Below are positions 24,201 through 35,609 of a DNA stretch of 64,000 bases, piece after piece. Under the pieces are notes generated by a model. The model was given only the letters and a program-made list of their open reading frames with translations. It was not told the DNA's origin and ran no database searches. The position numbers and the translations under genes were made by a program. Position 1 is the stretch's first letter; each line of letters starts with the position of its first letter. The stretch spans positions 434,001-498,000 of the forward strand of contig CAMPEJ010000007.1 in assembly GCA_946800325.1 (NCBI GenBank). Direction: 5' to 3'. The stretch comes from Luzula sylvatica. Its lineage: Eukaryota > Streptophyta > Magnoliopsida > Poales > Juncaceae.

Positions 24201-27200
24201 TTATGCTTTGGGGAGTTCAAATAACGTATTTTGAGATCATTCGAATCGTATCTTTTACCACATAACATTTCACCAAAATTTACAAACACTAAGAAAGTTT
24301 GTTTTTCGATTCAAAACAATCTGTTTATGCTTTGGGGAGTTCAAATAACGTATTTTGAGATCATTGGAATCGTATCTTTTACTACATAACATTTCACCAA
24401 AATTTACAAACACTAAGAAAGTTTGTTTTTCGATTCAAAACAATCTGTTTATGCTTTGGGGAGTTCAAATAACTTATTTTGAGATCATTGGAATCGTATC
24501 TTTTACCACATAACATTTCACAAAAATTTACAAACACTAAGAAAGTTTGTTTTTCGATTCAAAACAATCTGTTTATGCTTTGGGGAGTTCAAATAACTTA
24601 TTTTGAGATCATTTGAATCGTATCTTTTACCACATAACATTTCACCAAACTTTACAAACACTAAGAAAGTTTGTTTTTCGATTCAAAACAATCTGTTTAT
24701 GCTTTGGGGAGTTCAAATAACGTATTTTGAGATTATTTGAATCGTATCTTTTACTACATAACATTTCACCAAAATTTACAAACACCAACAAAGTTTGTTT
24801 TTCGATTCAAAACAATCTGGTTATGCTTTGGGGAGTTCAAATAACGTATTTTGGGATCATTTGAATCGTATCTTTTACCACGTAACATTTAATCAAAATT
24901 TACAAACACTGAGAAAGTTTGATTTTCGATTCAAAACAATCTGTTTATGCTTTGGGGAGTTCAAATAACATATTTTTAGATCATTCGAATCGTATCTTTT
25001 ACCACATAACATTTCACCAAAATTTACACACACTAAGAAAGTTTGTTTTTCGATTCAAAACAATCTGTTTATGCTTTGGGGAGTTCAAATAACGTATTTT
25101 GAGATTATTTGAATCGTATCTTTTACTACATAACATTTCACCAAAATTTACAAACACTAAGAAAGTTTGTTTTTCGATTCAAAACAATCTGGTTATGCTT
25201 TGGGGAGTTCAAATAACATATTTTTAGATCATTCGAATCGTATCTTTTACCACATAACATTTCACCAAAATTTACAAACACTGAGAAAGTTTGATTTTCG
25301 ATTCAAAACAATCTGTTTATGCTTTGGGGAGTTCAAATAACATATTTTTAGATCATTCGAATCGTATCTTTTACCACATAACATTTCACCAAAATTTACA
25401 CACACTAAGAAAGTTTGTTTTTCGATTCAAAACAATCTGTTTATGCTTTGGGGAGTTCAAATAACTTATTTTGAGATCATTTGAATCGTATCTTTTACCA
25501 CATAACATTTCACAAAAATTTAGAAACACTAAGAAAGTTTAATTTTCGATTCAAAACAATCTGTTTTTGCTTTGGGGAGTTCAAATAACGTATTTTGAGA
25601 TCATTTGAATCGTATCTTTTACCACATAACATTTCACCAAAATTTACAAACACTAAGAAAGTTTGTTTTTCGATTCAAAACAATCTGTTTATGCTTTGGG
25701 GAGTTCAAATAACGTATTTTGAGATCATTGGAATCGTATCTTTTACTACATAACATTTCACCAAAATTTACAAACACTAAGAAAGTTTGTTTTTCGATTC
25801 AAAACAATCTGTTTATGCTTTGGGGAGTTCAAATAACTTATTTTGAGATCATTTGAATCGTATCTTTTACCACATAACATTTCACCAAACTTTACAAACA
25901 CTAAGAAAGTTTGTTTTTCGATTCAAAACAATCTGTTTATGCTTTGGGGAGTTCAAATAACTTATTTTGAGATCATTGGAATCGTATCTTTTACCACATA
26001 ACATTTCACAAAAATTTACAAACACTAAGAAAGTTTGTTTTTCGATTCAAAACAATCTGTTTATGCTTTGGGGAGTTCAAATAACTTATTTTGAGATCAT
26101 TTGAATCGTATCTTTTACCACATAACATTTCACCAAAATTTACAAACACTAAGAAAGTTTGTTTTTCGATTCAAAACAATCTGTTTATGCTTTGGGGAGT
26201 TCAAATAACGTATTTTGAGATCATTTGAATCGTATCTTTTACCACATAACATTTCACCAAAATTTACAAACACTAAGAAAGTTTGTTTTTCGATTCAAAA
26301 CAATCTGTTTATGCTTTGGGGAGTTCAAATAACTTATTTTGAGATCATTTGAATCGTATCTTTTACCACATAACATTTCACCAAACTTTACAAACACTAA
26401 GAAAGTTTGTTTTTCGATTCAAAACAATCTGTTTATGCTTTGGGGAGTTCAAATAACTTATTTTGAGATCATTGGAATCGTATCTTTTACCACATAACAT
26501 TTCACAAAAATTTACAAACACTAAGAAAGTTTGTTTTTCGATTCAAAACAATCTGTTTATGCTTTGGGGAGTTCAAATAACTTATTTTGAGATCATTTGA
26601 ATCGTATCTTTTACCACATAACATTTCACCAAAATTTACAAACACTAAGAAAGTTTGTTTTTCGATTCAAAACAATCTGTTTATGCTTTGGGGAGTTCAA
26701 ATAACGTATTTTGAGATCATTTGAATCGTATCTTTTACCACTTAACATTTCACCAAAATTTACAAACACTAAGAAAGTTTGTTTTTCGATTCAAAACAAT
26801 CTGTTTATGCTTTGGGGAGTTCAAATAACGTATTTTGAGATCATTTGAATCGTATCTTTTACCACATAACATTTCACCAAAATTTACAAACACTAAGAAA
26901 GTTTGTTTTTCGATTCAAAACAATCTGTTTATGCTTTGGGGAGTTCAAATAACGTATTTTGAGATCATTTGAATCGTATATTTTACTACATAACATTTCA
27001 CCAAAATTTACAAACACTAAGAAAGTTTGTTTTTCGATTCAAAACAATTTGTTTATGCTTTGGGGAGTTCAAATAACGTATTTTTAGATCATTCGAATCG
27101 TATCTTTTACCACATAACATTTCACCAAAATTTACAAACACTAAGAAAGTTTGTTTTTCGATTCAAAACAATCTGTTTATGCTTTGGGGAGTTCAAATAA

Positions 27201-30160
27201 CATATTTGTAGATCATTCGAATCGTATCTTTTACCACATAACATTTCACCAAAATTTACAAACACTAAGAAAGTTTGTTTTTCGATTCAAAACAATCTGT
27301 TTATGCTTTGGGGAGTTCAAATAACGTATTTTGAGATCATTTGAATCGTATCTTTTACCACATAACATTTCACCAAAATTTACAAACACTAAGAAAGTTT
27401 GTTTTTCGATTCAAAACAATTTGTTTATGCTTTGGGGAGTTCAAATAACGTATTTTTAGATCATTCGAATCGTATCTTTTACCACATAACATTTCACCAA
27501 AATTTACAAACACTAAGAAAGTTTGTTTTTCGATTCAAAACAATCTGTTTATGCTTTGGGGAGTTCAAATAACGTATTTTGAGATCATTTGAATCGTATC
27601 TTTTACTACATAACATTTCACCAAAATTTACAAACACTAAGAAAGTTTGTTTTTCGATTCAAAACAATCTGTTTATGCTTTGGGGAGTTCAAATAACGTA
27701 TTTTGAGATCATTTGATTCGTATCTTTTACCACATAACATTTCACCAAAATTTACACACACTAAGAAAGTTTGTTTTTCGATTCAAAACAATCTGTTTAT
27801 GCTTTGGGGAGTTCAAATAACGTATTTTGAGATAATTTGAATCGTATCTTTTACCACATAACATTTTACCAAAATTTACAAACACTAAGAAAGTTTGTTT
27901 TTCGATTCAAAACAATCTTTTTATGCTTTGGGGAGTTCAAATAACGTATTTTGAGATCATTTGAATCGTATCTTTTACCACATAACATTTCACCAAAATT
28001 TACAAACACTAAGAAAGTTTGTTTTTCGATTCAAAACAATTTGTTTATGCTTTGGGGAGTTCAAATAACGTATTTTGAGACCATTCGAATCGTATCTTTT
28101 ACCACATAACATTTCACCAAAATTTACAAATGCTAAGAAAGTTTGTTTTTCGATTCAAAACAATATGTTTATGCTTTGGGGAGTTCAAATAACGTATTTT
28201 GAGATCATTTGAATCGTATCTTTTACTACATAACATTTCACCAAAATTTACAAACGCTGAGAAAGTTTGTTTTTCGATTCAAAACAATCTGTTTATGCTT
28301 TGGGAGTTCAAATAACGTATTTTGAGATCATTTGAATCGTATCTTTTACCACATAACATTTGACCAAAATTTACAAACACTGAGAAAGTTTGATTTTCGA
28401 TTCAAAACAATCTGTTTATGCTTTGGGGAGTTCAAATAACGTATTTTGATATCATTCGAATCGTATCTTTTACTACATAACATTTCACCAAAATTTACAA
28501 ACACTGAGAAAGTTTGTTTTTCGATTCAAAACAATTTGTTTATGCTTTGGGGAGTTCAAATAACGTATTTTGAGATCATTCGAATCGTATCTTTTACCAC
28601 ATAACATTTCACCAAAATTTACAAACACTAAGAAAGTTTGTTTTTCGATTCAAAACAATCTGTTTATGCTTTGGGGAGTTCAAATAACGTATTTTGAGAT
28701 CATTGGAATCGTATCTTTTACTACATAACATTTCACCGAAATTTACAAACACTAAGAAAGTTTGTTTTTCGATTCAAAACAATCTGTTTATGCTTTGGGG
28801 AGTTCAAATAACTTATTTTGAGATCATTGGAATCGTATCTTTTACCACATAACATTTCACAAAAATTTACAAACACTAAGAAAGTTTGTTTTTCGATTCA
28901 AAACAATCTGTTTATGCTTTGGGGAGTTCAAATAACTTATTTTGAGATCATTTGAATCGTATCTTTTACCACATAACATTTCACCAAACTTTACAAACAC
29001 TAAGAAAGTTTGTTTTTCGATTCAAAACAATCTGTTTATGCTTTGGGGAGTTCAAATAACGTATTTTGAGATTATTTGAATCGTATCTTTTACTACATAA
29101 CATTTCACCAAAATTTACAAACACTAACAAAGTTTGTTTTTCGATTCAAAACAATCTGGTTATGCTTTGGGGAGTTCAAATAACGTATTTTGAGATCATT
29201 TGAATCGTATCTTTTACCACGTAACATTTAATCAAAATTTACAAACACTGAGAAAGTTTGATTTTCGATTCAAAACAATCTGTTTATGCTTTGGGGAGTT
29301 CAAATAACATATTTTTAGATCATTCGAATCGTATCTTTGACCACATAACATTTCACCAAAATTTACACACACTAAGAAAGTTTGTTTTTCGATTCAAAAC
29401 AATCTGTTTATGCTTTGGGGAGTTCAAATAACGTATTTTGAGATTATTTGAATCGTATCTTTCACTACATAACATTTCACCAAAATTTACAAACACTAAG
29501 AAAGTTTGTTTTTCGATTCAAAACAATCTGGTTATGCTTTTGGGAGTTCAAATAACATATTTTTAGATCATTCGAATCGTATCTTTTACCACATAACATT
29601 TCACCAAAATTTACAAACACTGAGAATGTTTGATTTTCGATTCAAAACAATCTGTTTATGCTTTGGGGAGTTCAAATAACATATTTTTAGATCATTCGAA
29701 TCGTATCTTTTACCACATAACATTTCACCAAAATTTACACACACTAAGAAAGTTTGTTTTTCGATTCAAAACAATCTGTTTATGCTTTGGGGAGTTCAAA
29801 TAACTTATTTTGAGATCATTTGAATCGTATCTTTTACCACATAACATTTCACAAAAATTTAGAAACACTAAGAAAGTTTAATTTTCGATTCAAAACAATC
29901 TGTTTTTGCTTTGGGGAGTTCAAATAACGTATTTTGAGATCATTTGAATCGTATCTTTTACTACATAACATTTCACCAAAATTTACAAACACTAAGAAAG
30001 TTTGTTTTTCGATTCAAAACAATCTGTTTATGCTTTGGGGAGTTCAAATAACGTATTTTGAGATCATTTGAATCGTATCTTTTACCACATAACATTTCAC
30101 CAAAATTTACAAACACTAAGAAAGTTTGTTTTTCGATTCAAAACAATCTGTTTATGCTTT
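18246..30160. repeat. Large higher-order modules of 25-26 monomers (about 3.1-3.2 kb), three copies separated by 8-9-monomer blocks
   Basis: The TCTGTTTTTGC marker monomer lies at 16138, 17130, 18246, 21468, 22460, 25559 and 29898. Inside each long module the same ordered rare variants recur: TCTTTTT at 19486, 23576 and 27915; GAGACCATTCG at about 19650, 23740 and 28080; and a 123-bp monomer at about 19871, 23951 and 28305. Later come CTGGTTATG and a monomer with ACGTAACATTTAATC. Lags are 4,090 and 4,339 bp. The middle module lacks the GATAATTTG/ACATTTTAC monomer seen at about 19400 and 27835, so it is one monomer shorter. Confidence 0.85.
30158..30160. other. Target site duplication TTT, left copy (right copy 38285..38287)
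   Basis: Undisturbed monomers read ATGCTTTGGGGAG. At the insertion the left flank is ATGCTTT and the right flank TTTGGGGAG, so TTT is duplicated. A 3-bp duplication is typical of CACTA elements. Confidence 0.92.
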
Positions 30161-30173
30161 CACTACAACAGAT
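30161..30173 (+). repeat. Left terminal inverted repeat of the CACTA element
   Basis: CACTACAACAGAT, a perfect 13-bp match to the reverse complement of 38272..38284. Homology stops directly after it. Confidence 0.95.
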
Positions 30174-30640
30174 CTATTTATCAGCTACCGCCCGTCACTC
30201 TTGTTGGCCTTTTTGCTACCGGCCGTAGCTGATAAATTATGTTTTACCGACGGACCGTAGGTGATGATTTGAAATGACTCAACGGGTCACATAACTGCGA
30301 CCAACCGTCGGTAATTCTCTTTTTGCGTCGGTTATTTTGCGTCAGCCCGTCGGCAATAATCAAACTTTTATTGCGTCGGCCCGTCGATAATGGGTATCCG
30401 CTACGGCCCGTCGCAAATAATTTTTTACCTCGGCCCGTCGCAGATGTTGGCCCGTCGCAAATGTGGGTATCCGCTACGGCCCGTCGCAAATAATTTTTTA
30501 CCTCGGCCCGTCGCAGATATTGGCCCGTCGCAAATGTGTTCTTGCCTCGGCCCGTCGCAGATGTAACCGTCGCGGATAACCCCTTCCCTTACGGCCCGTC
30601 GCAAATAACCCCTTCCCCCACGGCCCGTCGGTGATATGAG
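30174..30640 (+). repeat. Left subterminal repeat region of the CACTA element
   Basis: About 16 copies of a short GC-rich motif, mostly GGCCCGTCGCAAAT or close variants, separated by short AT-rich spacers. The density is highest at 30400..30630. Within it a 73-bp unit is tandemly duplicated (30391..30463 and 30464..30536, one mismatch). In characterised CACTA elements such repeats are the binding sites of the TNPA-type protein and define the transposase-competent ends. The minus-strand reading frames here are by-products of the repeats. Confidence 0.85.
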
Positions 30641-32660
30641 GGATATATCCCCCTCTCGGCAGCCATTGCTTCCTCTTTTCTCCTTTACCATTCCTCTTTT
30701 CTCATTTACCCCCTTCTTACCCCCTTCTTCTTTGTTCCCTCCTCTCCCATTTTCTTCTTTGATAGAACTCGGGATGAACCGAGATTGGTTCCCTCTCTCC
30801 TATTTTCTTCTTTGATAGAACTTGAGCCGAGATCACTAGTCGAGATTGGAGCACTTCTATTTTGCAGTCGTTTATGGTATTTTCCCTCTCTTATTTTCGA
30901 GATAGATCTTATGTTTTTGTTTTACGTATATATTTTCCCTCTCTTGTTTTGTTATAAATGCTTGTGTTTGTGAAATGCTTTGTAAACCGAGAAGGTTTTT
31001 TCGGTTTTTTGTTCGATCCACTTTCTTTATCAATTTTTGCATTGTTATATCAGTTTATTTCGAATTTAATTGGCAATTTATTCGTTTTATTTTGATTTTA
31101 TCAAAAATCCTGTTTTAACATTTTTTATTTCGAATATGGGTTCTGATTTACTTTCTAATATAAATCCAGCTTTTTAATTCTGTTTTTTTGCTTTCTTTTA
31201 ATTTCTTTTTTTATTTGAAAATCTATTTTTTATTCTACATATTTATTTATAAACTGTATTAGTTTGGATCATTATTTTTGAATTTTCACTTTTTCGTTTT
31301 CTTTTTCAATTTAAATCCTGTTCTTATTTAAATCTTGTTTCTTTATGAATATTGTTTCAGATTTTTTTTCTAATAATCCAGGTTTATTATTCAGTTTTTT
31401 TGCTTTTTTTTAATCTTTTTTTATATTTGAAAACCTATTTTTTATTCTACTTATCTATTTATAAATTGTATTGAGTTTGGATCTTTAATTTTTAAATTTC
31501 ACTTTTTCGTTTTCTTTTTAAATTTAAATCTTGTTTCTTTTTTTCGCTTCTTTTTTCTGGTGTTTTTTAATTTCAAATTCTGTTTTGTAGATCTTAAATT
31601 TTTTTATATATATTTAAATCTTATTTTTTAAATTCTGTTTCTTGGTTGAATTATTTTTTAAGTATGCCTTTATTTAAATGTGGCTTTTAATTTAAAATCT
31701 TTTTTTTGGTTTTCTATTGTATATGTGTATACATATTAATTCTGTTTATTAATTCTGATTTTTAAAATTTCAAATGCTGATTTTTATTGTGTTATATAAA
31801 TATTAAGTTCAGATTTTTGTAGTTTTGTTTTTTATTCTTTGGTTTTTTTTCCTGTTTTTCGAAATCCTGGATTTATACAAATTTTATTTGTTTATACTTG
31901 TATTTTTTTGCATCTGTTTCAATTTAATCACAGTAGTTAAACTCCCAACATTGTGCTTTCAGGTCAGGTTTTGGTGGCAGAAATACAAGATTTTAAGGAT
32001 GATTAAGTGATTCTCGAAAAAGCTCAACTCTCCTGTTTTTAGTAAAGATAAGGTTGTTTTTTAATTCTGATTAATTAGTTTGATTATAACAAAGGTTTAA
32101 GATATGTATGATACTCTTGTGTAATATTTGTTTATATAATTAATTTAAATTGTGTATTTAGGTCACTTGTTGCAGAGAAGAAACGAGATTTCGAGGAAAA
32201 GATCAAGTGGTGTTCAAAAACGTACAACTCTTCAGCTTCCAATAAAGGTTGGTAATTATTTAAATTTTCAATTGTTGTAGGAATTCGTATTTTGATTGTA
32301 TTGTATGTATTAATTGCTGTTAGGTATTATGTATGTATTTTTAGTTTGATTATGATTTAAGGTGTCGGACACTTGAAATTTATGTTACAAGTAAATAATT
32401 TTAATGTTGGCTATAACATTATACAAATAATTAGTGGTTATTATGATGTGAAATTAATTGGACAAATATTCTGTATCCATTGATGTCAAGTTATATTTTA
32501 AATAATTTCAAAGAAAAGTTTCCAATATTGGTTTCTCGTTTCGTCTTCATTTTCAATAATAATTCGTAGCTCTTAATAGTTCTGTCCAATTCCAATATTT
32601 TACGTCATTAAAAATAATGTTTTAACATTGTACTTCTTCAATCGTAGAATATTTATATCT
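30641..32660 (+). other. Leader region upstream of TNP2: pyrimidine-rich start, then T-rich, probably intron-containing
   Basis: After the subterminal repeats comes a CT-rich stretch (30665..30760), then a roughly 55-60-bp imperfect tandem duplication with the shared core TTTCTTCTTTGATAGAACT (about 30734..30850). From about 31000 to 32650 the DNA is very T-rich, like plant introns. Possible splice acceptors occur before 31964 (TTTCAG), 32161 (TTTAG) and 32647 (CGTAG), and a possible donor after AATAAAG at about 32248. I infer a spliced 5' leader; the promoter cannot be placed. Short frames in this region have no recognisable protein. Confidence 0.45.
31146..31560. repeat. Imperfect tandem duplication of about 212 bp in the leader
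   Basis: TATTCTAC followed by TTTATAAA(C/T)TGTATT and TTTGGATC occurs at 31231 and again at 31443, a lag of 212. Flanking text is also shared (TTTCACTTTTTCGTTTTC near 31283 and 31497). The copies differ by substitutions and small indels, so the duplication is older than the satellite block copies. Confidence 0.7.
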
Positions 32661-34919
32661 ATGGAGTCTGATCGTTCGTGGATGTACAATCGTATAGTGG
32701 ATCGTTCCGTTAGTAATGATTTTTGGAATGGAATGATTGGTTTCCTTCAATTTGCTTTCTCTCGTTCGGAAAATATTCGAATTAATTCCCAGGGACGTAC
32801 GTGTGTTCGTTGTCCTTGTATCGATTGTCAGAATGTTTCTTTTCATTCACATGACGTAATAGCGACCCATTTGAGTAGTTCGGGTTTCATACCAAATTAT
32901 TATGTTTGGTCAAAACATGGAGAATCAAATTTATCCTTTCGTGTATCCGATTCACCAAATTTTGAAGCATCGAACTCGAGAAACATGAACCGTATGGAAG
33001 AAATGGTGCGTGATGCGGCCGGTCCTTCTTTCGAATGGAATGGGGATGAAAATGAAGAGGAGCCGAATTCTGAAGCTGCTCGATTTTTCGCGATGCTTCG
33101 TGCTTCCGATCAACCTTTATGGGAGGGACTCGCCGGTTCTGATAATTCAATAATGTCAGTCGTTACCATGTTGTTGAATGTAAAATCTGATTGCGAAGTA
33201 ACCAAAATTGCCTTCGATAGATTTTTGTATATCATTAAGAATTTTATTATTCCTTTTCCTTCTACGAATGATTTTCCTGAAAATTTCAATCAATCCAAAA
33301 AATTGGTCAAAGGTTTGGGTATGCAGTATGAGAAAATTGACGTTTGTCCGGATAACTGCATGCTTTTCTATGGTAATAACATTTCGAAAGATAAATGCGA
33401 TAAGTGTAAAAAAGCTCGATACAAACCCATGGAATTGGGAAAAAAAGGAAAACCCATTCCGTGTAAAGTATTGCGTTATCTTCCTATTACACCTCGGCTA
33501 CAAAGGTTGTATATGGCCAAACAAACCTCTCAACAAATGACTTGGCATTGCGATGGTTTTCGTGAAAATCCTAGAGTCATGATTCATCCCTCGGATGGGG
33601 AAATGTGGAAAGAATTTGATTCCACTTACCCCCAATTTGCCTCCGAATCTCGAAACGTGCGGCTTGGTTTGTCCACCGATGGTTTCTGCCCATATACCCT
33701 CTCAAGCGGCAAACCTTATTCGTGTTGGCCTGTTTTTGTTGTTCCGTATAATCTACCTCCCGGAATGAGCATGAAAGATCAGAATGTTTTCTTGGCTCTC
33801 GTCATTCCCGGACCAGATTATCCGGGTGATAATATTGATGTATTGTTGAGTCCTTTGATTGATGAACTCAAAATGTTGTGGGAAAATGGGGTTCTCACGT
33901 ACGACGCATATCGTCGAAATAATTTTTATATGAAAGCGGCTCTTCTCTGGACCATAAATGATTTTCCAGCGTATGGGATGGTTTCGGGATGGTCAACACA
34001 CGGTAGATTATCGTGTCCTATTTGTATGGAAAATACAAAATCTTTTACTCTCACAAATGGTAGAAAACAGAGTTGGTTTGATTGTCATAGACAATTTTTA
34101 CCGCAGCACCATCAATTTCGTAATCAAAGAAATTCATTTAGGAAAAACAAAACTGATCGCAACCGCCCTCCTCCACGTCGATCGGGTCTTCAGATCCGAG
34201 ATATTGTGGATCGAGTTGCCAAACTCAAAAAAAATGTTGTTAGAAAAAATGGCATTCGAAAGTTACAAATTCCAGGATTCGGAGAGACCCATAATTGGAC
34301 AAAAAGGAGTGTCTTTTGGGATTTGCCTTATTGGTCGACGAACTCAATTCGTCATAATTTGGATGTGATGCATATCGAAGCGAATGTTTTCGGTAATGTA
34401 TTTAACACAGTTTTTGACGTGCAAACTAAAACGAAAGATAACGCAAAATCTCGACTCGATCTTTCTTTGTTTTGCAATCGACCGGAATTGGAACTTGTAC
34501 CACAACCCAATGGTCGTTTGGGAAAACCAAAGTCCGTTTATTCCGTTGACAAGGATGAAAAAATTTTGGTTTATCAGTGGTTGCAACAGTTGCGATTTCC
34601 CGATGGTTATGCAGCCAATTGGACTAGGTCCGTTAATATGCAAACCTTGAATGTGCACGGTTTAAAAAGTCATGATTGTCACATTTTCATGCAAAGGTTG
34701 CTGCCGGTTGCGTTGAGAGACGTACTCCCGGATAGTGTTTGGGAACCACTGACCGAGCTCAGCAATTTCTTTCGTGATATTTGTGCCACTGAATTGGATC
34801 CTTCACATCTGCTTGAATTAGAAAAAAGTATTGTTGTAACGTTGTGTAAATTGGAGAAAATATTTCCTCCTAGTTTTTTCGACTCGATGGAACACCTTGT
34901 GGTTCATTTGGCATATTGA
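32661..34919 (+). CDS. CACTA transposase, TNP2 family (N-terminal and catalytic part; 3' truncated)
   Basis: A 752-codon frame from ATG at 32661. Another in-frame ATG lies 33 bp upstream, but MESDRSWMYNR matches the usual family start. Residues 1-90 form the transposase-associated domain, with RCPCIDCQN and later W-HGE. A Cys cluster CPDNC...CDKC lies near residue 230. The TNP2 core follows, with LGLSTDGF (about 340), WPVFVVPYNLPP, VIPGPDYPGDNIDV, ALLWTINDFPAYG (about 425-437), STHGRLSCPIC and LPYWSTNSIRHNLDVMHIE (about 555-573). From about 665 a DUF4218-type region starts (LKSHDCHIFMQRLLP) but is cut by a stop right after MEHLVVHLAY, where the family normally continues for some 200 or more residues. 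The protein would cut and join the element ends in the nucleus. The core looks intact, but the C-terminal part is broken, so activity is doubtful. Confidence 0.93.
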   Translation: MESDRSWMYNRIVDRSVSNDFWNGMIGFLQFAFSRSENIRINSQGRTCVRCPCIDCQNVSFHSHDVIATHLSSSGFIPNYYVWSKHGESNLSFRVSDSPNFEASNSRNMNRMEEMVRDAAGPSFEWNGDENEEEPNSEAARFFAMLRASDQPLWEGLAGSDNSIMSVVTMLLNVKSDCEVTKIAFDRFLYIIKNFIIPFPSTNDFPENFNQSKKLVKGLGMQYEKIDVCPDNCMLFYGNNISKDKCDKCKKARYKPMELGKKGKPIPCKVLRYLPITPRLQRLYMAKQTSQQMTWHCDGFRENPRVMIHPSDGEMWKEFDSTYPQFASESRNVRLGLSTDGFCPYTLSSGKPYSCWPVFVVPYNLPPGMSMKDQNVFLALVIPGPDYPGDNIDVLLSPLIDELKMLWENGVLTYDAYRRNNFYMKAALLWTINDFPAYGMVSGWSTHGRLSCPICMENTKSFTLTNGRKQSWFDCHRQFLPQHHQFRNQRNSFRKNKTDRNRPPPRRSGLQIRDIVDRVAKLKKNVVRKNGIRKLQIPGFGETHNWTKRSVFWDLPYWSTNSIRHNLDVMHIEANVFGNVFNTVFDVQTKTKDNAKSRLDLSLFCNRPELELVPQPNGRLGKPKSVYSVDKDEKILVYQWLQQLRFPDGYAANWTRSVNMQTLNVHGLKSHDCHIFMQRLLPVALRDVLPDSVWEPLTELSNFFRDICATELDPSHLLELEKSIVVTLCKLEKIFPPSFFDSMEHLVVHLAY

Positions 34920-35382
34920 GCTGACATTTCCTCATGTGATGCACAATTCGGTTGTGTTATTTCATTGTCACTGGTTCGATCCCGTGAGGGGTGTGAGGAT
35001 CGATAAGAAACATGGCTTGGTGGAAGTTAATCATACTTCAACCATCAAGTATTATGAGCCATACATATTTGCACACCAAGCCAAACAAGTGTATTACATG
35101 AAGTATCCGGCACAAACACGTAATCGTCGTGATTGGTCAGTTGTTACGACCACGAAGCCACGATTGGTCGTATCGGAACTTGAAACCGCATCAACGGAGT
35201 ATTTCCAAGAAGAAGAACAAGTTCGAATCGAGCCCGATCATTCTATTGAAGAAGTGAATCGATCATTACACGTATCGGGTGTCATTGAACTTGTTGACTT
35301 GGATGAAATTAATGATGTCGAACCCGAAGAAGAGGAAGAAGATGAGATTGTGTTGGCTGAGGATGATTTATGGTTGGATTAG
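34920..35382 (+). pseudogene. TNP2 3' fragment (DUF4216-type C-terminus), out of frame with the part above
   Basis: Directly after the TNP2 stop, in the frame shifted by one base, the reading frame runs from upstream of 34920 to 35382. It reads VVLFHCHWFDP, GVRIDKKHGLVEVNH and QAKQVYYMKYP, the standard C-terminal DUF4216 block of TNP2 proteins, and ends in an acidic E/D-rich tail. The long segment that normally links HLAYEA to this block is absent. I infer an internal deletion that joined the two parts out of frame. An intron cannot explain this, because the missing residues are nowhere in between. The 227 bp after it, up to 35609, are AT-rich without a gene and may be an intron, since TTTTATTAG precedes the next start codon. 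Confidence 0.85.
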
Positions 35383-35609
35383 TGTGTAATATTCGAGTTC
35401 AAGATTTAGGGTCTTCAGTTGGTTTAGTAAAAGTTTGTATTCGAGTTTAGTGTTTTTTAGTTGGTTAGTTAAGTTTGTATTTTGAGTTTAAGATTATTAG
35501 TCCGTTTAGTGTAGTTTTGGGTTTGATATTTATGAATGTTCTCGAATTGTGTTTTGATAATATTTGATATTATTCTTATTATTTGGTATACTGTTCATTT
35601 TATTAGATT

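Larger units (their letters stand above)
3166..30160. repeat. 124-bp satellite array, left part (about 218 monomers)
   Basis: A head-to-tail tandem repeat with a 124-bp period, measured from successive TTTTTCGATT landmarks. A representative monomer is 4039..4162; consensus position 1 is the G of GTTTGTTTTTCG. GC is about 29 percent (36 of 124), with three CpG per monomer. Variation is concentrated at recurrent sites (consensus numbering): 5-6 (GT to GA or AA), 16 (C to G), 25 (C to T), 31 (A to T), 54 (G to A or T), 61 (G to T), 66 (C to T), 70 (T to C or G), 87 (C to T), 102 (C to A), 106 (A to C), 111 (C to G), 113 (A to C), 119 (A to G). All copies share one orientation and I saw no inversion. 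The array ends at 30160, where a CACTA element is inserted. I cannot match it to a named satellite without a search. Confidence 0.98.

Noticed and set aside
3166..30160. CRISPR-like array
   Set aside because: The whole 124-bp unit is repeated with no unique spacers, and the context is a plant genome.
30244..30691. Two minus-strand ORFs of 81 and 88 codons with repeated ATGRG and CDGP strings
   Set aside because: They are translations of the CACTA subterminal repeats; the repetition comes from the DNA motif.
30785..32010. Short plus-strand ORFs rich in F and L in the leader
   Set aside because: The DNA is very T-rich and intron-like; F/L-rich frames are expected by composition and no domain is seen.
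34897..35382. A separate 161-codon gene starting MWFIWHIE
   Set aside because: The first codons overlap TNP2 in another frame; the rest is the C-terminal block of TNP2, so it is a fragment of that gene.
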